Assembly: GCF_050948175.1 (NCBI RefSeq)
Contig: NW_027490097.1
Location: forward strand, 2,170,001-2,234,000
Direction of reading: 5' to 3'
Origin: Xylocopa sonorina
Taxonomy: Eukaryota > Arthropoda > Insecta > Hymenoptera > Apidae
Length of the DNA stretch: 64,000 bases
The notes beneath the pieces were generated by a model. That model was not told the DNA's origin, did not search any database, and saw nothing but the letters and a program-made list of their open reading frames with translations. Of this stretch, positions 1 to 12,759 are shown one piece after another (position 1 is the stretch's first letter; the number at the start of each line of letters is the position of its first letter). Position numbers and translations under genes: made by a program.

Positions 1-3000
1 TCAAAAGAACATAAATCCGACACTTCCTTGCTAGGAAATAGCGTTTGCAGATGCCTACGTATCGAAGCAATAGAGTTCTAAAACTTTCTAATTCGCGATA
101 TCGCATCTCATTTCTATGTTTCATGATAAGATATAATATCCATTGTGCAGTGTTATGTATACCTCGTATTCACTTCAAAAGAATGTAAATGCGTCACTTC
201 CTTGTTAGGAAGTAGCGTTTGCAGATGACTACGTATGGAAGCAATAGAGTTCTAATGCTTCTTAAATCGTCATATCGCATCTCATATCTACGATACATGA
301 TAAGATATAATATTCATTGCGAAGTGTCATGTATTCCTCGTATTCCTTTCAAAAGAATGTACACGCTACACTTCCTTGCTAGGAAGTAGCGTTTGCAGAT
401 GTCTACGTATCGAAGCAATAGGGATTTAATTCTTCATAAATCGCCATATCGCTTCTCATTTCTATGTTTCATGATAATATATAATATTCACTGCGAAGTG
501 TCATGTATACGTCGCATACACTTCAAGTGATTGTAAATACGACACTTCCTTGCTAGGAAATAGCGTTTGCACATGTCTGCGTATCGAAGCAATAGAGTTC
601 TAATGCTTTTTGAATCGCGATATCGCATCTCATACCTATGTTTCATGATAATATATAATATTCATTGCGAAGTGTCATGTATACCTCGCATACACTTCAA
701 ATGAATGTGAATGCGACAGTTCCTTGCTAGGAAGTAGTGTTTGCAGATATCTAGTATCGGAGCAATATATTTCTAAAGCTTCTTAAATCGCGATATCGCA
801 TCACATTTCTATGTTTCATGATAAGATATAATATTCATTGTGCAGTGTAATGTATACCTCGTATTCACTTGAAAACAATGTAAATGCGACACTTCCTTGG
901 TAGGAAGTAGCGTTTGCAGATGTCTACGTATCGAAGCAATAGTGTTCTAATGCTTCTTAAATCGCGATATCGCATCTCATTTCTATGTTTCATGATAAGA
1001 TATAATATTCATTGTGCAGTGTTATGTATACCTCGTATTCATTTGATAAGAATGTAAATGCGACACTTCCTTGCTAGGAAGTAGCGTTTGCAGATGTCTA
1101 CGTATCGAAGCAATAGGGATCTAATGCTTCATAAATCGCCATATCGCATCTCATTTCTGTGTTTCATGATAAGATATAATATTCATTGTGCAGTGTTGTG
1201 AATACCCCGTATCCACTTCAAAAGAATGTAAATACAACACTTCCTTGCTAGGAAGTAGCGTTTGCAGATGTCTACGTATCGAAGCAGTAGAGTTCTAATG
1301 CTTCTTAAATCGTCATATCGCATCTCGTTTCTATGTTTCATGATAAGATATAATATTCATTGCTAAGTGTCATGTATACCTCGTATTCCTTTCAAAAGAA
1401 TGTAAATGCGACACTTCCCTGCCAGGAAGTAGCGTTTGCAGATGTCTACGTATCGAAGCAATAGCGTTCTAATGCTTCTTAAATCGGCATATCGCATCTC
1501 ATTTCTATGTTTCATGATAAGATATAATATTCATTGCGAAGTGTCATGTATACCTCGTATTCCATTCAAAAGAATGTAAATGCGACACTTCCTTGCTAGG
1601 AAGTAGCGTTTGCAGATGTCTACGTATCGTGGCATTAGAGGTCTAATGCTTCTCAAAACGCGATATCGCACGTCATTTACATGATTCATGATAAGTTATA
1701 GTATTCATTGCGAAGTGATACGTATAGCTTGTATTCACTTCAAAAGAATGTAAATGCGTCACTTCCTTGCAAGGTAGTAGCGTTTGCACATGTCTACGAA
1801 TCGAAGCAATAGAGATCAAATGCTTCTTAAATAGCGATATTGCATCTCATTCCTATGTTTCATGATAAGATATAATTTTCATTGTGCAGTGTAATGTATA
1901 CCTTGTTTTCACATCAAAAGAATGTAAATGCGACACTTCCATGCTAGGAAGTAGCGTTTGCAGTTGTCTACGTATCGTAGCAATGGAGTTCTAATGCTAC
2001 TTATATCGCCATATCGCATCTCATTTCTGTGTTTCATGATAAGATATAATATTCATTGTGCAGTGTTTTGTATATCTCGTCTATACTTCAAATGTATGTA
2101 AATGCGACACTTCCTTGCTAGGAAATAGCGTTTGCAGATGTCTACGTATCGAAGCAATAGAGTTCTAATGCTTCTTAAATCGCGATATCGCATCTCATTT
2201 CTATGTTTCATGATAATATACAATATTCACTGCGAAGTGTCATGTATACCTCGCATACAGTTCAAATGAATGTGAATGCGACAGTTCCTTGCTAGGAAAC
2301 AGTGTTTGCAGATATCTACGTTTCGAAGCAATAGAGTTCTAAAGCTTCTTAAATCGCGATATTGCATATCACTTCTATGTTTCATGATAAGATATAATAT
2401 TCGTTCCGGAGTGTTATGTATATCTCGCCTATACTTCAAATGGATGTAAATGCGACACTTCCTTGCCAGGAAATAGCGTTTGCAAATGTCTACGTATCGT
2501 GGCATTAGAATCCTAATGCTTCTCAGAACGCGAAATCGCTACTCATTACTATGTTTCATGATAATATATAATATTCATTGAGGAGTGTTATGTATGCCTC
2601 GCATGTACTTCAAATGAATGTGAATGCGACAGTTCCTTGCTAGGAAATAGCGTTTGCAGATATCTACGTATCGTGGCATTAGAGTTCTAATGCTTCTCAA
2701 AATGCGATATCGCTACTCATTACCTTGTTTCATGATAATATATAATATTCATTGTGGAGTGTTATGTATACCTCGTATTCTTTTCAATAGAATGTAAATG
2801 CGACACTTCCTTGCTAGGAAATAGCGTTTGCAGATGTCTACGTATCGCAGCAATAGATCTCTAAAGCTTGCTAATTCGCGATGTCGAATCTCATATCTGT
2901 GTTTCATGATAATGTATAATATTTATTGCGAAGTTTCATGTGTACCTCGCATACAATTCAAACGAATGCGAATGCGACAGTTCCTTGCTAGGAAATAGTG

Positions 3001-5217
3001 ATAGCGGATGTCTACGTATCGAAGCAATAGAGTTCTAATGCTTCTTAAATCGCGATACCGCATCTCATTTCTATGTTTCATGATAAGATATAATATTCAT
3101 TGCGCAGTGTTATGCTTACCTCGTATTCCTTTCAAAAGAATGTAAATGCGACACTTCCTTGCTAGGAAGTAGCGTTTGCAGATGTCTACGTATCGAACCA
3201 ATAGACTTCTAATGCTACTTAAATCGCCATATCGCATCTCATTTCTGTGGTTCATGATTACATATAATATTCATTGTGCAGTGTTATGTATACCTCGTAT
3301 TCACAACAGAAGAATGTAAATGCGACACTTCCTTCCTAGGAAATGGCGTTTGTAGGTGTCTACGTATCATAGCTATAGAGTTCTAGCGTTTGTTAAATCG
3401 CGATATCGCATCTCATTTCTATGTTTCATGATAAGATATAATATTCATTGTGCAGTGTTATGTATACCTCGTATACACATCAAAAGAATGTAAATGCGAC
3501 ACATCCTTGCTAGGAAGTAGCGCTTGCAGATGTCTGCGTATCGTAGCATTAGTGTTACAATGCTTCTCAAAACGCGATATCGCACCTCATTTCTATGTTT
3601 CATGATAAGATATAACATTCATTGTGAAGTGTCATGCATACCTCGTATTCACTTCAAAAGAATGTAAATGCAACACTTACATGCTAGGAAGTAGCGTTTG
3701 CAGATGTCTACGTATCGAAGCAATAGATTTCTTATGCTTCATAAATCGCCATATTGCATCTCATTTCTATGTTTCATGATAAGATATAATATTCATTGTG
3801 CAGTGTTATGTATATCTCGTCTATACTTCAAGTGAATGTAAATGCCACACTTCCTTGCTAGGAAGTAGCGTTTGCAGATGTCTACGTATTGTGGCGTTAG
3901 AGTTCTAGTGCTTCTCAAAACGCGATATCGCATCTCATTTCTATGTTTCATGATAAGATATAATATTCATTGTGCAGTGTTATGTATTTCTCGTCTATAC
4001 TTCAAATGAATGTAAATGCGACACTTCCTTCCTGGGAAATTTCGTTTGCAGATGTCTACGTATCGTGGCATTAGTTGTCTAATGCTTCTTAAAACGCGAT
4101 ATCCCTTCGCATTTCTATGTTTCATGAAAATATATAATATTCATTGCCAAGTATCATGTATACCTCGCATACACTGGAAATGTATGTAAATGCGACACTC
4201 CCTTGGTAGGAAGTAGCGTTTGCAGATGTCTACGTATCGAAGCAATAGAGTTCTAATGCTCCTTAATTGGCCATATCGCATCTCACTTCTATGTTTCATG
4301 ATAAGATATAATATTCATTGTGCAGTGTTATGTATATCTCGTCTATACTTCAAATGAATGTGAACGCGACAGTTCCTTGCTAGGAAATAGCGTTTGCAGA
4401 TGTCTACGTGTCGAAGCAATAGTGTTCTAATGATTCTTAAATAGCGATATCGCATCTCATTTCTATGTTTCATGACAATATATAATATTCATTGCGAAGG
4501 GTCATGTTTACCTCGCATACACTTAAAATGAATGTAAATGCCACACTTCCTTGCTAGGAAATAGCGTTTCCAGATGTCTACGTATCGGAGCAATAGTGTT
4601 CTAATGCTTCTTAAGTCGCGATATCGCATCTCGTATATATGTTTCATGATAATATGTAACATTCATTGCGAAGTGTCATGTATACCTCGCATACACTTCA
4701 AATGTATGTGAATGCGACAGTTTCTTGCTAGGAAATAGTATTTGCAGATATCTAGTATCGAAGCAATAGAGTTCCAAAGCTTCGTAAATCGCGATATCGC
4801 ATCTCATTTCTATGTTTGATGATAAGATATAATATTCATTGTCGAGTGTTATGTGTACCTCGTATTCGTTTCAAAAGAATGTGAATGCGACACTTCCTCG
4901 CTAGGAAATAGCGTTTGCAGATGTCTACATATCGAAGCTATAGTGTCCTAAAGCTTCTTAAATCGCCATATCGCTTCTCATATCTATGTTTCATGATAAT
5001 ATGTAACATTCATTGCGAAGTGTCATGTATACCTCGCATACACTTCAAATGAATGTGAATGCGACAGTTTCTTGCTAGGAAATAGTATTTGCAGACATCT
5101 AGTATCGAAGCAATAGAGTTCCAAAGCTTCTTAAATCGCGATATCGCATCTCATTTCTATGTTTCGAGATAAGATATAATATTCATTGTGCAGTATTATG
5201 AATACCTCGTATTCACT
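1..5217 (+). repeat. Higher-order satellite block, copy 1 (about 30 monomers)
   Basis: The first bases of the window (TCAAAAGAACATAAATCCGA) reappear at 5218. The following sequence matches base for base apart from rare substitutions, giving a repeat period of 5217 bp. Positions 1 to about 4354 have a counterpart at 5218 to about 9745. Positions 4355-5217 have no counterpart after 9745, so the second copy is incomplete. Unequal exchange between satellite registers is the likely mechanism (inference). Confidence 0.9.
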
Positions 5218-8200
5218 TCAAAAGAACATAAATCCGACACTTCCTTGCTAGGAAATAGCGTTTGCAGATGCCTACGTATCGAAGCAATAGAGTTCTAAAA
5301 CTTTCTAATTCGCGATATCGCATCTCATTTCTATGTTTCATGATAAGATATAATATCCATTGTGCAGTGTTATGTATACCTCGTATTCACTTCAAAAGAA
5401 TGTAAATGCGTCACTTCCTTGTTAGGAAGTAGCGTTTGCAGATGACTACGTATGGAAGCAATAGAGTTCTAATGCTTCTTAAATCGTCATATCGCATCTC
5501 ATATCTACGATACATGATAAGATATAATATTCATTGCGAAGTGTCATGTATTCCTCGTATTCCTTTCAAAAGAATGTACACGCTACACTTCCTTGCTAGG
5601 AAGTAGCGTTTGCAGATGTCTACGTATCGAAGCAATAGGGATTTAATTCTTCATAAATCGCCATATCGCTTCTCATTTCTATGTTTCATGATAATATATA
5701 ATATTCACTGCGAAGTGTCATGTATACGTCGCATACACTTCAAGTGATTGTAAATACGACACTTCCTTGCTAGGAAATAGCGTTTGCACATGTCTGCGTA
5801 TCGAAGCAATAGAGTTCTAATGCTTTTTGAATCGCGATATCGCATCTCATACCTATGTTTCATGATAATATATAATATTCATTGCGAAGTGTCATGTATA
5901 CCTCGCATACACTTCAAATGAATGTGAATGCGACAGTTCCTTGCTAGGAAGTAGTGTTTGCAGATATCTAGTATCGGAGCAATATATTTCTAAAGCTTCT
6001 TAAATCGCGATATCGCATCACATTTCTATGTTTCATGATAAGATATAATATTCATTGTGCAGTGTAATGTATACCTCGTATTCACTTGAAAACAATGTAA
6101 ATGCGACACTTCCTTGGTAGGAAGTAGCGTTTGCAGATGTCTACGTATCGAAGCAATAGTGTTCTAATGCTTCTTAAATCGCGATATCGCATCTCATTTC
6201 TATGTTTCATGATAAGATATAATATTCATTGTGCAGTGTTATATATACCTCGTATTCATTTGATAAGAATGTAAATGCGACACTTCCTTGCTAGGAAGTA
6301 GCGTTTGCAGATGTCTACGTATCGAAGCAATAGGGATCTAATGCTTCTTAAATCGCCATATCGCTTCTCATTTCAATGTTTCATGACTATATATAATATT
6401 CACTGCGAAGTGTCATGTGTACCTCGCATACACTTCAAATGAATGAAAATGCGACACTCCCTTCCTAGGAAGTAGCGTCGGCAGATGTCTACGTATCGAA
6501 GAAATAGACATTTAATGCTTCATAAATCGCCATATCGCATCTCATTTCTGTGTTTCATGATAAGATATAATATTCATTGTGCAGTGTTATGAATACCCCG
6601 TATCCACTTCAAAAGAATGTAAATACGACACTTCCTTGCTAGGAAGTAGCGTTTGCAGATGTCTACGTATCGAAGCAGTAGAGTTCTAATGCTTCTTAAA
6701 TCGTCATATCGCATCTCGTTTCTATGTTTCATGATAAGATATAATATTCATTGCTAAGTGTCATGTATACCTCGTATTCCTTTCAAAAGAATGTAAATGC
6801 GACACTTCCCTGCCAGGAAGTAGCGTTTGCAGATGTCTACGTATCGAAGCAATAGCGTTCTAATGCTTCTTAAATCGGCATATCGCATCTCATTTCTATG
6901 TTTCATGATAAGATATAATATTCATTGCGAAGTGTCATGTATACCTCGTATTCCATTCAAAAGAATGTAAATGCGACACTTCCTTGCTAGGAAGTAGCGT
7001 TTGCAGATGTCTACGTATCGTGGCATTAGAGGTCTAATGCTTCTCAAAACGCGATATCGCACGTCATTTACATGTTTCATGATAAGTTATAGTATTCATT
7101 GCGAAGTGATATGTATAGCTTGTATTCACTTCAAAAGAATGTAAATGCGTCACTTCCTTGCAAGGTAGTAGCGTTTGCACATGTCTACGAATCGAAGCAA
7201 TAGAGATCAAATGCTTCTTAAATAGCGATATTGCATCTCATTCCTATGTTTCATGATAAGATATAATTTTCATTGTGCAGTGTTATGTATACCTTGTTTT
7301 CACATCAAAAGAATGTAAATGCGACACTTCCATGCTAGGAAGTAGCGTTTGCAGTTGTCTACGTATCGTAGCAATGGAGTTCTAATGCTACTTAAATCGC
7401 CATATCGCATCTCATTTCTGTGTTTCATGATCAGATATAATATTCATTGTGCAGTGTTTTGTATATCTCGTCTATACTTCAAATGTATGTAAATGCGACA
7501 CTTCCTTGCTAGGAAATAGCGTTTGCAGATGTCTACGTATCGAAGCAATAGAGTTCTAATGCTTCTTAAATCGCGATATCGCATCTCATTTCTATGTTTC
7601 ATGATAATATACAATATTCACTGCGAAGTGTCATGTATACCTCGCATACAGTTCAAATGAATGTGAATGCGACAGTTCCTTGCTAGGAAACAGTGTTTGC
7701 AGATATCTACGTTTCGAAGCAATAGAGTTCTAAAGCTTCTTAAATCGCGATATTGCATATCACTTCTATGTTTCATGATAAGATATAATATTCGTTCCGG
7801 AGTGTTATGTATATCTCGCCTATACTTCAAATGGATGTAAATGCGACACTTCCTTGCCAGGAAATAGCGTTTGCAGATGTCTACGTATCGTGGCATTAGA
7901 ATCCTAATGCTTCTCAGAACGCGAAATCGCTACTCATTACTATGTTTCATGATAATATATAATATTCATTGAGGAGTGTTATGTATGCCTCGCATGTACT
8001 TCAAATGAATGTGAATGCGACAGTTCCTTGCTAGGAAATAGCGTTTGCAGATATCTACGTATCGTGGCATTAGAGTTCTAATGCTTCTCAAAATGCGATA
8101 TCGCTACTCATTACCTTGTTTCATGATAATATATAATATTCATTGTGGAGTGTTATGTATACCTCGTATTCTTTTCAATAGAATGTAAATGCGACACTTC

Positions 8201-9745
8201 CTTGCTAGGAAATAGCGTTTGCAGATGTCTACGTATCGCAGCAATAGATCTCTAAAGCTTGCTAATTCGCGATGTCGAATCTCATGTCTGTGTTTCATGA
8301 TAATGTATAATATTTATTGCGAAGTTTCATGTGTACCTCGCATACAATTCAAACGAATGCGAATGCGACAGTTCCTTGCTAGGAAATAGTGATAGCGGAT
8401 GTCTACGTATCGAAGCAATAGAGTTCTAATGCTTCTTAAATCGCGATACCGCATCTCATTTCTATGTTTCATGATAAGATATAATATTCATTGCGCAGTG
8501 TTATGCTTACCTCGTATTCCTTTCAAAAGAATGTAAATGCGACACTTCCTTGCTAGGAAGTAGCGTTTGCAGATGTCTACGTATCGAACCAATAGACTTC
8601 TAATGCTACTTAAATCGCCATATCGCATCTCATTTCTGTGGTTCATGATTACATATAATATTCATTGTGCAGTGTTATGTATACCTCGTATTCACAACAG
8701 AAGAATGTAAATGCGACACTTCCTTCCTAGGAAATGGCGTTTGTAGGTGTCTACGTATCATAGCTATAGAGTTCTAGCGTTTGTTAAATCGCGATATCGC
8801 ATCTCATTTCTATGTTTCATGATAAGATATAATATTCATTGTGCAGTGTTATGTATACCTCGTATACACATCAAAAGAATGTAAATGCGACACATCCTTG
8901 CTAGGAAGTAGCGCTTGCAGATGTCTGCGTATCGTAGCATTAGTGTTACAATGCTTCTCAAAACGCGATATCGCACCTCATTTCTATGTTTCATGATAAG
9001 ATATAACATTCATTGTGAAGTGTCATGCATACCTCGTATTCACTTCAAAAGAATGTAAATGCAACACTTACATGCTAGGAAGTAGCGTTTGCAGATGTCT
9101 ACGTATCGAAGCAATAGATTTCTTATGCTTCATAAATCGCCATATCGCATCTCATTTCTATGTTTCATGATAAGATATAATATTCATTGTGCAGTGTTAT
9201 GTATATCTCGTCTATACTTCAAGTGAATGTAAATGCCACACTTCCTTGCTAGGAAGTAGCGTTTGCAGATGTCTACGTATTGTGGCGTTAGAGTTCTAGT
9301 GCTTCTCAAAACGCGATATCGCATCTCATTTCTATGTTTCATGATAAGATATAATATTCATTGTGCAGTGTTATGTATTTCTCGTCTATACTTCAAATGA
9401 ATGTAAATGCGACACTTCCTTCCTGGGAAATTTCGTTTGCAGATGTCTACGTATCGTGGCATTAGTTGTCTAATGCTTCTTAAAACGCGATATCGCTTCG
9501 CATTTCTATGTTTCATGAAAATATATAATATTCATTGCCAAGTATCATGTATACCTCGCATACACTGGAAATGTATGTAAATGCGACACTCCCTTGGTAG
9601 GAAGTAGCGTTTGCAGATGTCTACGTATCGAAGCAATAGAGTTCTAATGCTCCTTAATTGGCCATATCGCATCTCACTTCTATGTTTCATGATAAGATAT
9701 AATATTCATTGTGCAGTGTTATGTATATCTCGTCTATACTTCAAA
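5218..9745 (+). repeat. Higher-order satellite block, copy 2 (partial, with one extra monomer)
   Basis: Near-identical copy of 1-4354. The offset is 5217 bp up to about 6350 and 5391 bp afterwards, a difference of exactly one 174-bp monomer. The match breaks near 9745, where copy 1 continues AAATGAATGTGAACGCGAC and this copy continues AAATGGATGTAAATGCGAC. Examples of single-base differences are TTATGTATACC versus TTATATATACC and AATACAACAC versus AATACGACAC. Confidence 0.88.
6360..6533 (+). repeat. Single extra satellite monomer distinguishing the two 5.2-kb blocks
   Basis: One monomer of 174 bp is present in block 2 and absent from block 1 (compare 1109-1160). It carries its own variants, such as TCAATGTTTCATGACTATA and GAAGTAGCGTCGGCAG. 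The exact limits are ambiguous because its neighbours are homologous. Either it was gained in copy 2 or lost from copy 1. A whole-monomer indel with the register preserved points to exchange between homologous monomers. Confidence 0.75.
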
Positions 9746-11168
9746 TGGATGTAAATGCGACACTTCCTTGCTAGGAAGTAGCGTTTGCAGATGTCTTCGT
9801 ATCGAAGCAATAGAGTTCTAATGCTTCTTAAATCGTCATACCGCATCTCATTTCTATGTTTCATGATAAGATATAATATTCATTGCGAAGTGTCATGTAT
9901 ACCTCGTATTCCTTTCAAAAGAATGTAAATGCGACACTTCCTTGATAGAAAGTTGCGTCTGCAGATATCTTCGTATCGAACCAATAGACTTCTAATGCTT
10001 CATAAATCGCCATATCGCATCTCGTTGCTATGTTTTATGATAAGATATAACGTCCGTTGTGCAGTGCTATGTATATCTCGTCTATACTTCAAATGAATGT
10101 AAATGCGACACTTCCTTGCTAGGAAATAGCGTTTGCAGATGTCTACGTATCGTACCATTGGAGTTCTAATGCTTCTCAAAACGCGATATCGCTTCTCATT
10201 ACCATGTTTCATTGTAATATATACTATTCATTGTGGAGTGCTATGTATACCTCGTAATCACTTCAAAAGAATGTAAATGCGACACTTCCTTGCTAGGAAA
10301 TAGCGTTTGCAGATGTCTACGCATCGAAGCAATAGGTACCTAATGCTTCTTAAATCGCCAGATCGCATCTCATTTCTATGTTTCATGACAATGTATAGCA
10401 TTCACTGCGAAGTGTCATGTATACCTCGCATACACATCAAATGAATGTAAATGCGACACTTCGTTGCTAGGAAGTAGCGTTGGCAGATGTCTACGTATCG
10501 AAGCAATAGACATCTAATGCTTCATAAATCGCCATATCGCATCTCATTTCTATGTTTCATGATAAGATATAATATTCATTGCGAAGTGTTATATATACCT
10601 CGTACTCACTTCAAAAGAATGTAAATGCGACACTTCCTTGCAAGCAAATAGCGTTTGCAGATGTCTACGTATCGAAGCAATAGATTTCTAAATCTTGCTA
10701 ATTCGCGATATCGAATCTCATATCTATGTTTCATGATAATTTATAATATTCATTGCGGAGAGTCATGTATACCTCGCATACACTTCAAATGAATGTGAAT
10801 GCGACAGTTCTTTGCTAGGAAATAGCGTTTGCAGATATCTACGTATCGAAGCAATAGAGTTCTAAAGCTTCTTAAATCGTCATACCGCTTCTCATTTCTA
10901 TGTTTCATGATAATATATAATATTCATTGCGAAGTGTCATGTATTCCTCGCATACACTTCAAATGAATGTGAATGCGACAGTTGCTTGCTAGGAAATACT
11001 GTTTGCACATATCTAGTATCGAAGCAACAGAGTTCTAAACCTTCTTAAATCGCAATATCGCATCTCATTTCTATGTTTCATGATAAGATATAATATTCAT
11101 TGTGCAGTGTTATGAATACCTCGTATTCACTTCAAAAGAATGTAAATGCGACACTTCCTTGCTAGGAA

Positions 11169-11172
11169 ATAG
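11169..11172. repeat. Target-site duplication ATAG, left
   Basis: ATAG directly precedes TGTCAC, the left edge of the inserted LTR. The same four bases follow the other edge at 12760-12763. Removing the insertion and one ATAG restores an ordinary satellite monomer (GCTAGGAAATAGCGATTG). Four-base duplications are normal for Ty3/gypsy integrases. Confidence 0.9.
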
Positions 11173-11323
11173 TGTCACGTCCGGCGAAATAACCTTTCGT
11201 TTATCCGGAGGCTTCACGACACTAGCCTATTTGTTCGAAATTCGGTCCGCGGAAACGCGTTACGACCGGGTTCGACTATTTCAGCTAACGCGACACGGAC
11301 AAAACACTCGCGATTCGCGGATA

Positions 11324-11710
11324 TTAGGAGTTGGAAATATTACCTCTGCTGATTTCGTTCTCGATACGTTGGTAAAATTCTCGCCGTGGATCGTTGATTG
11401 GTATCGACGTAGGTGCTGGCCTGTTGATTGAGGTTGATAATTCAATGAGCTTCCAGCGAAGCGGGAAACTGCGACTCGGATGCGAAGCGGATTCGGTGGA
11501 GACTGTAGATATCGCAGCAACCTCGGCTGCGGAAACAGGAGACTCGGCGTTGCTGGAGACTTCGGAGAGATGCTGCTGAGTAGGTGCGGAGACAGGTTGC
11601 TGGTACACGGGGATCCGGGATACGTTACCCAAGTATCCACGCACAAGTGAGCGAAGGAAATTCTTCCTACCCGCGCGTCGTGTTCTTCGCGAACCGGAAT
11701 CACGCCCCAT
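11324..11710 (-). CDS. LTR-embedded small basic ORF, copy in the solo LTR
   Basis: A 128-codon frame on the minus strand near the 3' end of the solo LTR. Two blocks align with the ORF in the full-length element's LTRs. An N-terminal Arg-rich block, RRTRRAGRKNFLRSLVRGYLG, corresponds to KRTRRAGRREFIRRLAREYVG. A C-terminal block, SIPINDPRREFYQRIENEIS, corresponds to AIPVADPRRSRYLEREIR. The ATG lies eight residues before the Arg block in both. The middle differs in length, with a Ser/Thr/Ala-rich insert here. Many codon differences in the shared blocks are synonymous or conservative. The frame runs past a possible splice donor (AGAGGTAATA) before its stop. Function is unknown; nuclear or nucleic-acid binding is only suggested by the basic patch. 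As part of a solo LTR it may no longer be expressed. Confidence 0.55.
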   Translation of the reverse strand: MGRDSGSRRTRRAGRKNFLRSLVRGYLGNVSRIPVYQQPVSAPTQQHLSEVSSNAESPVSAAEVAAISTVSTESASHPSRSFPLRWKLIELSTSINRPAPTSIPINDPRREFYQRIENEISRGNISNS

Positions 11711-12280
11711 TCACCCAGAGTTTTCTGTACTAACAGACAATGCTCGGAAGGATAAGCGGCGGTCCGCTCTATCGCAACTCTGCAAAGCTGAGTTCTATAC
11801 TCCTTCGAGGTGATGGGAAGCTACCCAGTTGTATGGAAGAGACACGTGGAAGAATTCGTTGTTACTGTTTGTATTAAGCGCGAGAAGTGGCATTTGATTT
11901 AGTAGATATAGGAATTAGTAGATATGGTATTAACCTCAAAAACTAGATGTAGTAAAATAAATGGAATATATTCTAAGTTAAAATTATACAAAGTTGAAAT
12001 TATTATAAGTTAGAACTAAGGAAATAGAAATACTAGCGCGTAGCCTAGACCCCACATTGAGGCGGCTAATGGCTCGAGTATAAGAAATGGTACTGGAGGA
12101 TTCGACTCCTCGGACTGGAATCTCGAAGTAGACTGACTCTCTGGAGTCGCGTCTCGGACCTCCTCGGTTCGCGAGGCGCTTCGGTCGCGGGAGCTCGTAG
12201 TGGGGAGCGCGAAGTCCAGCGAGTGGGGACTCGCGGCTCGCGGTGGGGCTAGCTGCGCGTGTCGTTGGCGCAGGCGCGTC

Positions 12281-12290
12281 TTAATATATA
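12281..12290 (-). promoter_or_regulatory. TATA-like box of the solo LTR
   Basis: TATATATTAA on the minus strand lies between an AC-rich stretch and a GC-rich leader. The full element's LTR has the same order, with TATATATTTT at 55478-55487. Placement relative to the LTR 5' edge fits a U3 core promoter. No initiation site is demonstrable from sequence. Confidence 0.45.
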
Positions 12291-12401
12291 ATCATATACC
12301 TACGGACTTAGAATTACGTGTGTGTTGTGGTGTGTTACAATATGTGTCATGAGTACTTAGATTTAGGATTATAATACATGTACATAGATGTAATATATGA
12401 G

Positions 12402-12758
12402 TTAAAAATAGTATACAGGGTCTGGCAATGTTGGTTCCCTAAACTGGAACAGTCCCCATTCCGGTGACGGGCTGCGACTTCTTCCCTCTGAACGGAGTCC
12501 TCGATGCGAGGGAGGCGGGGATGCTCGTAGGTGCGAGCGAGACAGCGTTGCTCGTTGGTGCGAGCGAGACAGCGTTGCTCGTTGGTGCGAGCGAGAAAGA
12601 GGTGTTCCTACGTGCGTGTGAGCGCGTGCGCCCGTGCGCGCGCGAACGCTGCTGGTTGCTGAATCTGCAGGCGTGTACGGCAGGTTGCCTGCGTGCAGGG
12701 GTTGATGCTGGAGGCGGTGAGGAGGCTGATGGGTGGCAGGCGCTACGCCTGACGTCAC
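12402..12758 (-). CDS. Coding remnant at the 5' end of the solo LTR (homologue of the Pol tail)
   Basis: From the second base of the LTR the minus strand is open for 118 codons, in the same frame by which pol of the 55-64 kb element enters its own 3' LTR. The starts align: VTSGVAPATHQPPHRLQHQP here and VTSGVPPATLRRPTHHPQHP there, followed by PLHAG versus PLHTG. The C-termini are weakly alike (REPTLPDPVYYF versus VESPAITKPYTYFSYMWD). A 9-residue repeat (SHQRATLSR) is inserted in frame and is coded by a 27-bp repeat. There is no ATG at the start, so on its own this would have been the C-terminal tail of an upstream pol that is now lost. Confidence 0.5.
   Translation of the reverse strand: MTSGVAPATHQPPHRLQHQPLHAGNLPYTPADSATSSVRARTGARAHTHVGTPLSRSHQRATLSRSHQRATLSRSHLRASPPPSHRGLRSEGRSRSPSPEWGLFQFREPTLPDPVYYF
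12523..12603. repeat. 27-bp tandem repeat in the solo LTR, three units
   Basis: GCTCGT(A/T)GGTGCGAGCGAGA starts at 12523, 12550 and 12577. The 27-bp unit is nine codons long and keeps the minus-strand frame open. The last unit is altered (GAGAAAGAGG). Confidence 0.85.
12737..12751. repeat. Terminal hairpin of the solo LTR (CAGGCG/CGCCTG)
   Basis: A perfect 6-bp inverted repeat with a 3-base spacer lies eight bases inside the LTR 5' edge. The same stem with a different loop occurs at 55129-55143 and 62583-62597. It adjoins the palindrome TGACGTCA in this copy. Confidence 0.7.
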
Positions 12759-12759
12759 A

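Larger units (their letters stand above)
1..11172 (+). repeat. 174-bp tandem satellite array, left segment
   Basis: Head-to-tail monomers of 174 bp fill this stretch. The landmark CACTTCC/CAGTTCC falls at 21, 195, 369, 543, 717 and 890, giving spacings of 174, 174, 174, 174 and 173. Each monomer carries, in order, an imperfect dyad (ACTTCCT-TGCT-AGGAAGT in its best form), GCGTTTGCAGATGTCTACG, TTCTAATGCTTCTTAAATCG, the palindrome GCGATATCGC, CATCTCATTTCTATGTTTC, ATGATAAGATATAATATTC, ATTGTGCAGTGTTATG and GTATACCTCGTATTCACTTC. Monomers differ by scattered substitutions, and AAGTAG and AAATAG variants alternate after the dyad. About 64 monomers are present. No gene is supported here: the open frames follow from a monomer length divisible by three. 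The array runs off the left window edge. Confidence 0.97.
11173..12759 (-). mobile_element. Solo LTR of a Ty3/gypsy retrotransposon, inverted
   Basis: A 1587-bp non-satellite insertion. Read on the minus strand it starts TGTGACGTCAGGCGTAGCG and ends GGACGTGACA, matching the ends of the LTR at 55121-56653 (TGTAACGTCAGGCGTACCG ... GGACGTGACA). The internal order is also shared: a coding-like first 350 bp, an AC-rich stretch, a TATA-like box, a GC-rich leader and a small basic ORF near the end. The two LTRs are clearly diverged, so this is an older or different subfamily. No internal gag/pol remains and the 4-bp target duplication is intact, as expected after LTR-LTR recombination. Confidence 0.93.

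Noticed and set aside
2227..2505. Recurrent open frames of 60-110 codons in the satellite (for example 2227-2505, 7618-7896, 31732-32049, 39125-39457, 43639-43971)
   Set aside because: The monomer is 174 bp, exactly 58 codons, so a frame without stops in one monomer stays open in the next. Translations are 58-residue repeats of monomer sequence, occur on both strands, and break wherever monomers vary. No coding evidence.
1..11172. CRISPR-like array
   Set aside because: Monomers are contiguous 174-bp units that vary throughout; there are no short identical repeats separated by unique spacers.
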